From RGVD01 sp040403075 (lineage in GTDB: Bacteria > Bacteroidota > Bacteroidia > UKL13-3): 8,909 nucleotides of DNA. Shown here piece by piece: positions 1 through 6,871 of this stretch (within the stretch, counting starts at the first letter, position 1; each line of letters begins with the position of its first letter). Where the stretch lies: contig JBBALJ010000115.1 of NCBI GenBank assembly GCA_040403075.1, positions 1 through 8,909 of the forward strand, given 5' to 3'. The position numbers and the translations under genes are program-made. A model generated the notes under the pieces. The model ran no database searches. It saw only the letters and a program-made list of their open reading frames with translations, and had not been told where the DNA came from.

Positions 1-947
1 ACATATAAATCGGGCATTTCTGATGCAATGGTAATTTCTCTTGAGTGCACTACATTTTCTTTATCAACCACAAAAACGTATTTCTTTTCTAAGATTTCGA
101 AGGTTGCTTTTTGTGGAATGAGTATTGCATTCTTCAGTTCTATGGGCATTTCAACATTGCCTGTCTCACCATGTCTTAGTAGTTTCTCGGGGTTGGGGAA
201 CGTTGCTCTAAATGCAATGTTACCTGTTTCATTATTAAAATCGGCCTCAATGGTTTTTACAATGCCTGAATGTTTGAACATTTGGTTATTGGCCATTAAT
301 AAATTTACCTTCAATAAGTTCTCTGGTGTTGCGTGTGCTTTGTAATTTAAATACTCTGCTTCTGGTACATTAAAATATACCCACATTTCACTATTGTCTG
401 ATAAGGTGGTGAGTAAATCCCCTTCATTAATTAAACTTCCTAATCTCACTTGAAAGTGATCCATGATCCCATCAAACGGGGCTTTAATTTCTGTAAATTG
501 TAAATGTGTTTGTGCCAATAATAATTCCGCTTTAGCCTTGTTTAATTTGGCTTTAGCCAATGCCAATTCATTGGGTGACACAACATTTTTATCGCTAAGT
601 AATTTCGTATTTTCATATTCAATTTGAGCGAAATCTGTTTCTGCTTGTGCCTTTTGCTTTTCTGCCTCATAAATCATAGGCATGATTTTAAACATCAACT
701 GTCCCTTTTTTACGAACTGTCCTTCATCCACATATATTTTTTGTAAATAGCCTCTTTCAAGTGCTCTCAGTTCTATGTGACTAAAGGCATGTATTTGACA
801 AACATATTCTCGGGTAATGGTTGTGTCTTTTTTCATTGGGCTTGTCACTATGTATTTTGTTTCTTCTTCTTTTGCCTCTTTTTTTGAACCGCAACTTGCA
901 AAATGAAGCGTGCAGCAAAAGGCAATGAACATAATTGTTTTATTCAT
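1..947 (-). CDS. RND efflux periplasmic adaptor (membrane fusion) lipoprotein, C-terminus cut by window edge
   Basis: I translated this by hand from the ATG at 947; it stays open for 315 codons to the window edge. Residues 1-19 form a lipoprotein signal ending in the lipobox F-A-S-C (Cys19, followed by Gly). A lipoyl-like half (about 55-90, with VDEGQFVKKGQ at 73-83) leads into a charged alpha-hairpin (about 91-150), then a second lipoyl half (KAPFDG at 155-160, VRLGSLINEGD at 167-177). A beta-barrel region follows, with TGNIAFRATFPNPE at 241-254. This order is that of AcrA/MexA-type adaptors, which link an inner-membrane RND pump to a TolC-like channel. The pump and channel genes would be expected beyond position 1. 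The substrate cannot be told from this part. The family call is firm; the missing C-terminus and pump prevent any subtype call. Confidence 0.93.
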   Translation of the reverse strand, partial: MNKTIMFIAFCCTLHFASCGSKKEAKEEETKYIVTSPMKKDTTITREYVCQIHAFSHIELRALERGYLQKIYVDEGQFVKKGQLMFKIMPMIYEAEKQKAQAETDFAQIEYENTKLLSDKNVVSPNELALAKAKLNKAKAELLLAQTHLQFTEIKAPFDGIMDHFQVRLGSLINEGDLLTTLSDNSEMWVYFNVPEAEYLNYKAHATPENLLKVNLLMANNQMFKHSGIVKTIEADFNNETGNIAFRATFPNPEKLLRHGETGNVEMPIELKNAILIPQKATFEILEKKYVFVVDKENVVHSREITIASEMPDLY

Positions 948-1032
948 TTTATTGTTTTTAGTAAATTTTTGTTTGATAATTAGAAGGCTTTATAAGAATT
1001 ACAGAGCCTTTTTCAAGATGAGCATTGATATT

Positions 1033-1048
1033 GGAATAGGGCTATTCC
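1033..1048. promoter_or_regulatory. Perfect short dyad GGAATAG-GG-CTATTCC between the 157-aa gene and the efflux adaptor
   Basis: Seven-base arms at 1033-1039 and 1042-1048 are perfect inverted copies separated by GG. The dyad lies 14 bases past the stop of the 157-aa gene and about 85 bases before the adaptor start. In the minus direction it is not followed by a T run, so an operator for the efflux gene is more likely than a terminator. No cognate regulator is visible in the window. Confidence 0.3.
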
Positions 1049-1062
1049 TATAATTTTTGTCA

Positions 1063-1536
1063 TCAAATCCTATACACCTGATATGAGATATAAAGAGGTG
1101 TTTTTGATAAGGTCGAAATACTACAAAAGTCAATAATGCTTTGACTTACATTCATGCCTACTAAAAAGCGATGAAAATAGAAGGCTGTTTTTTGAGGATA
1201 TATCTTAAAACTTTTTTTTGAATAGGTTAAATCATCCTCTTCCTCTATTTCAAATGGAGATAAGTTTATTTTAGGATCAGTCTCGATAGACTTAATGAAA
1301 TTATTAAGTAAGAGAGATTGAGTGACTGTCTGTTCTTTAATTTGGGAGCTACTATTAACATAATTATCCAGATGTTTAGTAGAATTATAATTCTTTTTTG
1401 TTTGTACGTTAAAAATATGAGCAAAGCTTGTAATTGATATTACAAGTATAAAAAAAGTAAGCCTAGTTGCTAGCGAAGTATTCAACTTAAATGGTTTCAT
1501 CTTTAATTGCCTATATAAATTAATCAAAGGATTCAT
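1063..1536 (-). CDS. Hypothetical exported or membrane-anchored protein, 157 aa
   Basis: I do not recognise this family. A hydrophobic segment (about residues 25-41, LTFFILVISITSFAHIF) follows a basic N-terminus, so it is either a signal peptide or a single membrane anchor. The second in-frame Met at residue 13 (position 1500) gives a more typical signal-peptide length and may be the real start. The rest is polar, with an asparagine/serine-rich stretch, an acidic run EIEEEDD near residue 96, then a more hydrophobic C-terminus with one Cys. There is no Cys/His-rich metal-binding pattern. It sits 115 bases upstream of the efflux adaptor in the same direction, so it could be co-transcribed, but no promoter match was found for either gene. 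It could also be a poorly conserved or decayed gene. Confidence 0.55.
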   Translation of the reverse strand: MNPLINLYRQLKMKPFKLNTSLATRLTFFILVISITSFAHIFNVQTKKNYNSTKHLDNYVNSSSQIKEQTVTQSLLLNNFIKSIETDPKINLSPFEIEEEDDLTYSKKSFKIYPQKTAFYFHRFLVGMNVSQSIIDFCSISTLSKTPLYISYQVYRI

Positions 1537-1625
1537 TAATATATTTTAGGAACTGTTATTCGAGTGCAAATAACGAAGTTGTCGTGCTCAGAATGCCATT
1601 AATGTTTGTTATATGATACATAAAT

Positions 1626-1659
1626 AAATTTTATGCATTTTTGGTGATTCATAAAATTT
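1626..1659. repeat. AT-only inverted repeat downstream of the DUF6671 gene
   Basis: AAATTTTATG (1626-1635) and CATAAAATTT (1650-1659) are perfect 10-base inverted copies around a 14-base loop. It lies about 87 bases after the stop at 1746 in the direction of transcription. The arms hold only one G-C pair each and no long T run follows on the minus strand, so it would be a weak terminator at best. The rest of the 209-base gap (1537-1745) is AT-rich with no recognisable element. Confidence 0.3.
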
Positions 1660-1745
1660 TAATGAGTATTTGTTTTTAATTTAATGAGGGTAATTTTCTA
1701 TATTTTATAATGAAGTTTTTTGATTTTTTATACTCATCTATATAA

Positions 1746-2582
1746 TTACGGATTACACATATCACAATACATTGGGTCTTCTGTTTGTTTGCCTTTAGGA
1801 TATTTTTCATCTTGGATGTAGGAACATTTCTGACATGTATATATGTGACTTATAATGCCTCTTGTTGGATAGTTGCATGCCTTGCATGGCAATCCAGATT
1901 TAGCCTCTGTAATTCCAAAGCCTGGCATTTGGCATTCAGGGCAAAGGGAATTTATTTTTTTAGCCAGTTTAAAAGCAGCTGCCTCAATTACCTTCATTCT
2001 TGTTGGGTTATGCATAGCCCGCATATCTGTTTCTATATAGGCTGTTCCTTCATTGGCTATGAAATTATTAAAAATATCTTTAAGTTTCTCTTCATTACAT
2101 ATTCCTTTTACAATGTTTTTAAAATCATCTTTTGATTTTCTAAGAATCAAGCTATGTGAAGGGAAATTTGCATGATTAGCAAATTCTTTTAACTCTTCTT
2201 CAGTTTTAATTTGTGCGCCATTAAAATTGGTGGACGTACTTAATTCCCTAGCAATAATTTCTACATTATTTTTCTTATCAATAAAGAGTAAAAATTCGTC
2301 ATCGGCTGGCACAAAATAAAAAGTAGGATGCTGTCCGAAAGATCCTTCGCTTGCAACAGCTAAATCACAATTGCTTTGTTCCATGGCCATAAGGCATTTA
2401 TTTCTTGCTGTAATAATAGGGTCATCTATTCTTTCTACCTCTCCAGTAAAAGTGCCAAGTAAATCTGTATCTAAATCTTGAACAACAAAACATTTGACAC
2501 CCAATTCTTTTTCTAAGATAGGAGCAATTGCTTGTTCCTTTTGGTGTTTAGTTGCTATTACTAAATTTCTACCTTCGAACAT
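1746..2582 (-). CDS. DUF6671 family protein with two C-terminal four-cysteine (zinc-ribbon-like) clusters
   Basis: The 278-residue protein matches the DUF6671 pattern as I remember it. It opens with FEGRNLVIATKHQKEQAIAPIL, then a G-T-F-T-x-E-V-E-R motif at 43-51 and ASEGSFGQHP at 77-86. ETDMRAMHNPTR at 184-195 is followed by a C-terminal metal-site region. CxxC pairs fall at C214/C217, C233/C236, C250/C253 and C273/C276, so two zinc-ribbon-like sites are likely (inference). No signal peptide or membrane segment is present, so it should be cytoplasmic. The biochemical function of the family is not known to me. The conserved acidic and arginine motifs in the N-terminal two thirds suggest a small-molecule or nucleotide-binding enzyme, but that is only a guess. 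It appears to be a single-gene unit: 128 bases separate it from the gene before it and 209 from the one after. The start is set by the conserved MFEGR opening. Confidence 0.85.
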   Translation of the reverse strand: MFEGRNLVIATKHQKEQAIAPILEKELGVKCFVVQDLDTDLLGTFTGEVERIDDPIITARNKCLMAMEQSNCDLAVASEGSFGQHPTFYFVPADDEFLLFIDKKNNVEIIARELSTSTNFNGAQIKTEEELKEFANHANFPSHSLILRKSKDDFKNIVKGICNEEKLKDIFNNFIANEGTAYIETDMRAMHNPTRMKVIEAAAFKLAKKINSLCPECQMPGFGITEAKSGLPCKACNYPTRGIISHIYTCQKCSYIQDEKYPKGKQTEDPMYCDMCNP

Positions 2583-2710
2583 TAGACTTTCACTTGCTTT
2601 TTTGAAGCACCTATTTAGTTAAATAAATGAATAAAGAATTATGGTATTTACGCTAAAATTCCCAGATTCTAATGATTGATTATATTGACCTAACTAATTG
2701 GTTACAGCCT

Positions 2711-2890
2711 TTAATTTTCTTCAATGGTTGTATTTCGGTTAGAAATATAATGTGAACCAATTGCCCCAATTATGATACCTATACAAGCAAATAATTGACT
2801 ATTAACCGCATCTTTTGTTATCAATGCAATGATTATAAATAGACTTGTTATTACTAGGTATAAACTTTTTATTGCTTTAGTTAAATTCAA
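2711..2890 (-). CDS. Small two-helix membrane protein, 59 aa, probable TTG start
   Basis: I found this short frame by translating the gap after the 80-aa gene. It begins at a TTG two bases after that gene's stop and runs 59 codons to TAA at 2713-2711. It encodes two hydrophobic segments (about residues 10-25, LYLVITSLFIIIALIT, and 33-47, LFACIGIIIGAIGSH) split by a short polar loop (KDAVNSQ). A polar tail NRNTTIEEN follows. No ATG or GTG precedes the first helix, and the frame is closed by a stop four codons before the TTG, so TTG is the only reasonable start. Placement suggests translational coupling to the 80-aa gene and co-transcription with icd. I do not recognise the family. The hydrophobic pattern and operon fit support a real gene; the unusual start and short length lower certainty. 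Confidence 0.55.
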   Translation of the reverse strand: MNLTKAIKSLYLVITSLFIIIALITKDAVNSQLFACIGIIIGAIGSHYISNRNTTIEEN

Positions 2891-2892
2891 TG

Positions 2893-3135
2893 TTAATCTA
2901 TTTTAATAAATGATTCTATTTTTACACTTTTTATATTTGAATTGATATCTTTTCGTAATTCGAAAAGTTCTTTTTGAAGTTGCTTTATTTTAGCTTCCCT
3001 TGTTTTAATATCTTCTTCATTATTGCCACTATTTATTTTATTCTCATGATACTTTATTTTAACATGTATCATGTGTGTGATAATTTCTAAAGCATCTGCA
3101 GAGCTAAATGTTCCCTGTATAAGTTGTATGTTCAT
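2893..3135 (-). CDS. Small predicted coiled-coil protein, 80 aa
   Basis: This is a soluble, charged 80-residue protein without a signal or membrane segment. Residues 1-26 (MNIQLIQGTFSSADALEIIT, then HMIHVK) look like a short strand plus helix. The stretch from about 27 to 72 is highly charged with heptad-like spacing (EEDIKTREAKIKQLQKELFELRK in outline), so a helical coiled coil is likely. I recall similar unnamed small proteins in other Bacteroidota, but I know no function for them. It starts 9 bases after the icd stop and is followed after 2 bases by the small membrane protein, so it is probably the second gene of an icd operon. A structural or regulatory partner role for either neighbour would be speculation. 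Confidence 0.8.
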   Translation of the reverse strand: MNIQLIQGTFSSADALEIITHMIHVKIKYHENKINSGNNEEDIKTREAKIKQLQKELFELRKDINSNIKSVKIESFIKID

Positions 3136-3144
3136 ATTTTTTAT

Positions 3145-4581
3145 TTATTGACCTTGACCCAAAGAATATCCAGCTTTGCCATCAAATGCATAAAGGTTTT
3201 CTGTTTTTATAGTGTCAATATTTTCAGAAATAGCATTTTGTAAAAGTTCGATGATGTTTGATTTATTAATTTCCGAATTTTCAGATGGTTTAAAACGGCA
3301 TCTCCAATGATCTGTACAAAAAGTTTCTTTAAATCCATCAGGCCAAACTTTAATGCCTCTGTTGGTAATCATGGATAGTTTTATTTCCTTACTTTCTATT
3401 TGTTTTATTTTCTCTGCTAGTTCATTAGGATTTGAACCGGCCCAATGAACAAAAACATCTACCCCAACTAGTTCTTTATTTGAAGCGGGTTTGCGCTTGT
3501 ATTTGGGCAAGTTCAGTGCGGCGTTATTGGCATAAGAAACTGACTTTAGTATACTTGGTTTTTGCCCAAGATTCTGAATCACTGCCTTGGCAAATTCATT
3601 TGTACCCACCTTTTGCTTGCTTGTACCTTCTTTAAAAATATCATAAGTGTGAATACCATCTTCCAAGGTTTTAAGCCAAGCATTTTGAACTTTTTCCGCT
3701 ATTTCTGTTTGACCGATATGATTAAGCATCATTATAGCTCCTTGCAATAAACCCGATGGGTTGGCTAAATTTTGCCCTGCTCTTCTAGGAGCTGAACCAT
3801 GTATGGCTTCAAACATTGAACACTCTTCACCTATATTTGCTGAACCTGCTAAGCCAACTGAACCAGTTATTTGTGCGGCTACGTCACTCAAAACATCTCC
3901 ATATAAATTTGGCATTACAATCACATCAAATAGTTCAGGAGCATCAGCCATTTTAGCTGCTCCGATGTCTATAATCCAATGTTCATTTTCTATTTCAGGA
4001 TATTCTTTAGCAATCTCATCAAACACTTGGTGGAACAAACCATCAGTTTGTTTCATGATATTGTCTTTAGTAAAACAAGTTACCTTTTTGCGGTTTTGTT
4101 GCTTAGCGTATTCAAAAGCATAACGTACTATTTTTTCGCAACCTGGTCTGCTAATCAGTTTTAAGCATTGTACAACTTCATCTGTTTGCTGATGTTCTAT
4201 ACCTGCATATAAATCTTCTTCATTTTCTCTTACTATCACAATATCCATTACAGGATGTTTTGTACTTACAAAAGGGTGTAAACTCATACAAGGTCTTACA
4301 TTTGAGTATAAACCTAGAAATTTGCGAGTGGTAACATTTAAGCTTTTGTATCCTCCGCCTTGGGGGGTGGTGATAGGAGCTTTTAAGAAAATTTTATTAC
4401 GTCTTATAATTTCCCATGATTCAGATGCGATTCCTGAAGTATTACCGGCTAAGTATACTTTTTCACCTACTTCAATTTCGTCAATTTCGAGTTTTGCACC
4501 CGCAGCTAAAATTATTTCCAATGTTGCGTCCATTATTTCAGGACCAATTCCGTCTCCTTTTGCTACTGTTATTCTTGTCAT
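3145..4581 (-). CDS. icd: Isocitrate dehydrogenase, long Thermus/Rickettsia-like form, probably NADP-dependent
   Basis: The enzyme oxidatively decarboxylates isocitrate to 2-oxoglutarate in the TCA cycle (cytoplasm). At 478 residues it is longer than the roughly 416-residue E. coli type and resembles the long alpha-proteobacterial and Thermus enzymes, with a C-terminal extension from about residue 340. Visible motifs are the substrate loop S80-L-N82-V-T-T-R86-K, R96 in NVRP, R118 in VREN, Y125 in LYAG, catalytic K172 in FTKDN, and the metal-site aspartates D229 and D233 in NLYGDVLSD. HGSAPRRAGQ at 261-270 is the cofactor loop. It carries two arginines where E. coli NADP enzyme has Lys-Tyr and NAD enzymes usually have an acidic residue, so NADP use is inferred. 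The C-terminal extension includes HWAGSNPNELAE and the cysteine-bearing TDHWRCRF. It is the first gene of an operon with the two small genes downstream. Homoisocitrate or isopropylmalate dehydrogenase is less likely given length and motifs. Confidence 0.93.
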   Translation of the reverse strand: MTRITVAKGDGIGPEIMDATLEIILAAGAKLEIDEIEVGEKVYLAGNTSGIASESWEIIRRNKIFLKAPITTPQGGGYKSLNVTTRKFLGLYSNVRPCMSLHPFVSTKHPVMDIVIVRENEEDLYAGIEHQQTDEVVQCLKLISRPGCEKIVRYAFEYAKQQNRKKVTCFTKDNIMKQTDGLFHQVFDEIAKEYPEIENEHWIIDIGAAKMADAPELFDVIVMPNLYGDVLSDVAAQITGSVGLAGSANIGEECSMFEAIHGSAPRRAGQNLANPSGLLQGAIMMLNHIGQTEIAEKVQNAWLKTLEDGIHTYDIFKEGTSKQKVGTNEFAKAVIQNLGQKPSILKSVSYANNAALNLPKYKRKPASNKELVGVDVFVHWAGSNPNELAEKIKQIESKEIKLSMITNRGIKVWPDGFKETFCTDHWRCRFKPSENSEINKSNIIELLQNAISENIDTIKTENLYAFDGKAGYSLGQGQ

Positions 4582-4606
4582 AAAGTTTGTATTTAATTTG
4601 TCTTTG

Positions 4607-4614
4607 CAAAATTG
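4607..4614 (-). promoter_or_regulatory. Candidate -7 box of the icd operon
   Basis: On the minus strand this reads CAATTTTG, one base off the Bacteroidota consensus TAnnTTTG. It ends 25 bases before the icd ATG, which is a normal 5' leader length. No clear TTG-type -33 element is seen at the usual spacing, so the call is weak. Confidence 0.35.
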
Positions 4615-4660
4615 TGGATTACAGATTATAAGTTTTTATTTATCTTTCTAATGTAATCCA
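4615..4660. repeat. Perfect 9-bp inverted repeat TGGATTACA / TGTAATCCA upstream of icd
   Basis: Arms at 4615-4623 and 4652-4660 are exact inverted copies separated by 28 bases. The arm nearer the gene touches the candidate -7 box of icd. The long loop and lack of a following T run argue against an intrinsic terminator for the upstream operon. The spacing of about 37 bases between arm centres fits two operator half-regions or a regulatory RNA fold (inference). Confidence 0.4.
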
Positions 4661-4675
4661 TAAAATTAATTTATG
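4638..4675. repeat. 38-bp intergenic repeat, copy A (upstream of icd)
   Basis: This stretch matches 6902-6939 without gaps at 33 of 38 bases by hand count. It contains the near-palindrome CATAAAATTAATTTATG (4659-4675; arms CATAAA/TTTATG) and the sequence TTTATCTTT at 4639-4647. It lies in the 115-base gap between the beta-barrel gene and icd. Either a shared regulatory site or a decayed repeat element could explain it. Confidence 0.5.
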
Positions 4676-4696
4676 TTTTATCGTTTTTAATTTTTT

Positions 4697-5785
4697 TTAA
4701 GGACTTACTAAATGAATTCCTATTTGAAAATACATCGCACCACTGAGACTATTGATCATAGCATAGTTTTGTTTTCCAAAAAAACCTCTATAAAAATCAT
4801 TTCCGTCATTATTAATATAATCTGCTTTATATGAGTAATTGTTGCGATATCCTATTTGCAAGCTGCCCCAAATAAATCCAAATAATTTCTTTTGAAATTC
4901 AGTTCTCAATCTAAGTTCACCTCTTCTTAACTCTAAGCTTCTATTTTGATCTGACAAACCATTTAATCGATAGGTTTGACCTTCCAATTCATAACCAATA
5001 AGCATTAAATTGCTAGGATTGAATTTTTTTCGAACATGCGCTCTAGCAGGAAAAAGAATTTCTGTTCCCCACTTCCTACCCGGAGAAGTCCAGTTGTACA
5101 TAAAAACAGGTATGTAGTTCATTTCGCCCACTCTATATGTTCTAGATATTCCAATTGCCCATTGTTTTCTATCTGAAGGTCTTTTACCCCATAATAGAGC
5201 CGCAGAATACCTAAGATAATTTAAGGATTGGGGATTAGCAATAGAATAATTGCCATTTAAGTCAGCTGATACTTGAAGCAAAATAAATTGTTTTTCATTC
5301 AAGGGCTTGTAAAGGGTGGAATGCAATCCTGCTGTTGTTAAGCCTTTTTGAATTTCATCTATACTTAAATTACTTGATAAACCCGATAAGGTTCTATTTT
5401 TTACCTGATAATTGACATCCCAATAATTTAAACCTACCTGCCACAAAATACTATTTTTAGAAATTACCGGAATATTTGCAAACAATCGTAGACCTCCGAC
5501 ATAATTCAACTCAGCTTTTTCATTGATTTTTCCTTCTTTTGCATCAGGTAAATAACTTCCTATTTCTGATACCGATATAGAATGTGGAAGTTGGACATCA
5601 AAAGCCATAGAAACAAACCTTTGTGGACTTAGGTCCAAAATTTTAGGATTGCAAAACACTTTAGATTTAGAATCTGTATAGGTTACATTATCATATTCAC
5701 TAAAATCTTCAACGATTGAATCTTGTTGAGAAAATGATTCTGAATTCTGAAAACAAAAAAGGAATACAAGAAAATAATATCTCAT
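4697..5785 (-). CDS. Outer-membrane beta-barrel protein, DUF6268-like
   Basis: The 362-residue protein starts with a signal peptide (about residues 1-19, FLVFLFCF core, cleavage near SFS/QQ). It continues as alternating polar and hydrophobic or aromatic strands joined by short turns, for example QWAIGISRTYRV, YIPVFMYNWTSPG and GYELEGQTYRL. The region after about residue 50 is rich in Tyr/Trp/Phe girdle-type residues and Asn/Gly turns. It ends near a strand-like AMYFQIGIHLVSP, as expected for a barrel inserted in the outer membrane. The central YSAALLWGKRP...WTSPGRKWGTEILFPAR region resembles DUF6268 proteins as I recall them; that name is tentative, the barrel call is firmer. It is the last gene of a three-gene envelope operon, 16 bases after the DUF2147 gene. 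Substrate and role are unknown. Confidence 0.75.
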   Translation of the reverse strand: MRYYFLVFLFCFQNSESFSQQDSIVEDFSEYDNVTYTDSKSKVFCNPKILDLSPQRFVSMAFDVQLPHSISVSEIGSYLPDAKEGKINEKAELNYVGGLRLFANIPVISKNSILWQVGLNYWDVNYQVKNRTLSGLSSNLSIDEIQKGLTTAGLHSTLYKPLNEKQFILLQVSADLNGNYSIANPQSLNYLRYSAALLWGKRPSDRKQWAIGISRTYRVGEMNYIPVFMYNWTSPGRKWGTEILFPARAHVRKKFNPSNLMLIGYELEGQTYRLNGLSDQNRSLELRRGELRLRTEFQKKLFGFIWGSLQIGYRNNYSYKADYINNDGNDFYRGFFGKQNYAMINSLSGAMYFQIGIHLVSP

Positions 5786-5801
5786 AGGTTTGAATATTGA
5801 G

Positions 5802-6260
5802 TTATCTTTTGTTTACCATTAATCTTTTCCATACATCCGTTCGACCCAAGGCTTTAACTCCTATATAACCTCTTATGTCCAAGGTGTTTTCATCTTTCAT
5901 TTTAATAACGCAGCTATACAAACTTCCACTCTCTGGATCGTAAATGGTTCCCTCTTTCCATTCATCTTTTTCAATGTAAATAAAATCTTTTAACATACGA
6001 TATCCCTTTAAAGGAACATTACGCATTGATTCATCAGGATTATTTTTATCTAATTTAGCAGCATTTGTTGCAGGATCTATTGGTTCTTTTAGCCATACAA
6101 TCTTTCCATAATACTTCGACCCAATTTTTTCTATTTTCACTCTTGCTTTTCCATTACTTGGTTCCCAAAGTCCAATTATTCGATCTCCTTCATCTGAAGA
6201 AAAAGATGTTAGAAAAAATAGCAAGAGTGAAGTGGCAAATACTTTTTTAATTGTTTTCAT
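5802..6260 (-). CDS. DUF2147 domain protein, exported
   Basis: The 152-residue protein has a signal peptide (about 1-21, VFATSLLLFFLTSFS) and then a single DUF2147 domain. The family pattern is visible in order: G30-L-W32 at the start, YGKIVWLKEP at 51-60, GYRML at 86-90, and W101 with IYDPESG at 106-112. YSC at 115-117, RGYIG at 130-134 and LGRTDVW at 138-144 complete it. The family forms small beta-rich periplasmic or outer-membrane-associated proteins of unknown function. Here it is the middle gene of a tight operon, 6 bases after the lipoprotein gene and 16 bases before the beta-barrel gene. All three products should leave the cytoplasm, which suggests a common envelope task. The family assignment is secure; the function is not. 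Confidence 0.93.
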   Translation of the reverse strand: MKTIKKVFATSLLLFFLTSFSSDEGDRIIGLWEPSNGKARVKIEKIGSKYYGKIVWLKEPIDPATNAAKLDKNNPDESMRNVPLKGYRMLKDFIYIEKDEWKEGTIYDPESGSLYSCVIKMKDENTLDIRGYIGVKALGRTDVWKRLMVNKR

Positions 6261-6266
6261 ATTGTT

Positions 6267-6803
6267 TTATTTTTTTAAAGATAATTCAAGTTCTAAGTTC
6301 AGCGTAAAATAAATATTTTGTTCTATCTCTTTTAAAAAATTTGCATCTAAGATGAGGGTTCCTCCTTCTGAAAAATATGGGACCAAGTCTTTTTGCTCCT
6401 TTGCTATAGAAAGTTGAATATTTTGATTTCCACTTGGTAAGGGATTTATAAAAGCCAACTTTTGCATGCTTTCCTTTTCGCTTACTATTTGTAGAGTTAA
6501 GTCTTGAATATTTATAGCTAATGTGTCAAGCAATACAGATGCCCTTGCTATTTTTATATCTTTAAGTTGCTCCTGCTTATATCCTTTTTCTTGCAGAAAT
6601 TTTATTATATCTAAACCTATCTTTCCTTGAAATGAGTTAGGCCCTTCAAAATAAGGCCCTTCAGCAGATAAAGTTATAGGTTCAAGAACTAGGTTCTCTT
6701 TGTTTATTTTACCGCAAGATGAAAGTAAAAATAAGGCAGCTAGGAAATATATAATTCTATTCATATTTATCATTTTCATAGTTTGTAGCAATTTTAGATT
6801 CAT
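6267..6803 (-). CDS. Small lipoprotein of unknown function
   Basis: The longest frame has 178 codons. In-frame Met codons at residues 9, 11 and 14 also fit, and Met14 (position 6764) gives the most typical lipoprotein signal, MNRIIYFLAALFLLSSCGK, with lipobox L-S-S-C and Cys30 of the long form. The mature part, about 149 residues, lacks other cysteines. It alternates predicted beta strands (IKIARASVLLDTLAINIQDL, then LTLQIV; IQLSIA; GGTLILDANF; IYFTLNLELEL), so a beta-sandwich fold is likely. The pattern loosely recalls unnamed Bacteroidota lipoproteins with an LKDIxIxxAxVxL core, but I cannot name a family. It leads the operon with DUF2147 and the beta-barrel protein and would be anchored in the outer or inner membrane by its lipid. 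Confidence 0.8.
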   Translation of the reverse strand: MNLKLLQTMKMINMNRIIYFLAALFLLSSCGKINKENLVLEPITLSAEGPYFEGPNSFQGKIGLDIIKFLQEKGYKQEQLKDIKIARASVLLDTLAINIQDLTLQIVSEKESMQKLAFINPLPSGNQNIQLSIAKEQKDLVPYFSEGGTLILDANFLKEIEQNIYFTLNLELELSLKK

Positions 6804-6871
6804 GTTAATCCCAAAATAAAGTTGAACAAATATTTATTATTATTAAGGGTGTTTTGAGTAATAAGTTTTTT

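Noticed and set aside
28..345. Plus-strand frame of 105 codons at the left end
   Set aside because: The opposite strand carries a clear efflux-adaptor frame through the whole stretch; the plus-strand product is a low-complexity shadow.
984..1010. AAGGCT...AGCCTT hairpin followed by a plus-strand T run
   Set aside because: The stem is only 6 bp with a 15-base loop, and no plus-strand gene lies upstream for it to terminate.
1785..2135. Plus-strand frame of 116 codons opposite the DUF6671 gene
   Set aside because: It overlaps the cysteine-cluster half of a conserved protein on the other strand and looks like no protein family.
2689..2704. AACTAATTGGTT near-palindrome after the small membrane-protein gene
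   Set aside because: The match is short and imperfect in AT-rich DNA and has no T run, so neither a terminator nor an operator can be claimed.
3432..4164. Several plus-strand open frames of 61 to 120 codons opposite icd
   Set aside because: They lie antisense to a strongly supported enzyme gene, show no domain-like composition and are by-products of its codon use.
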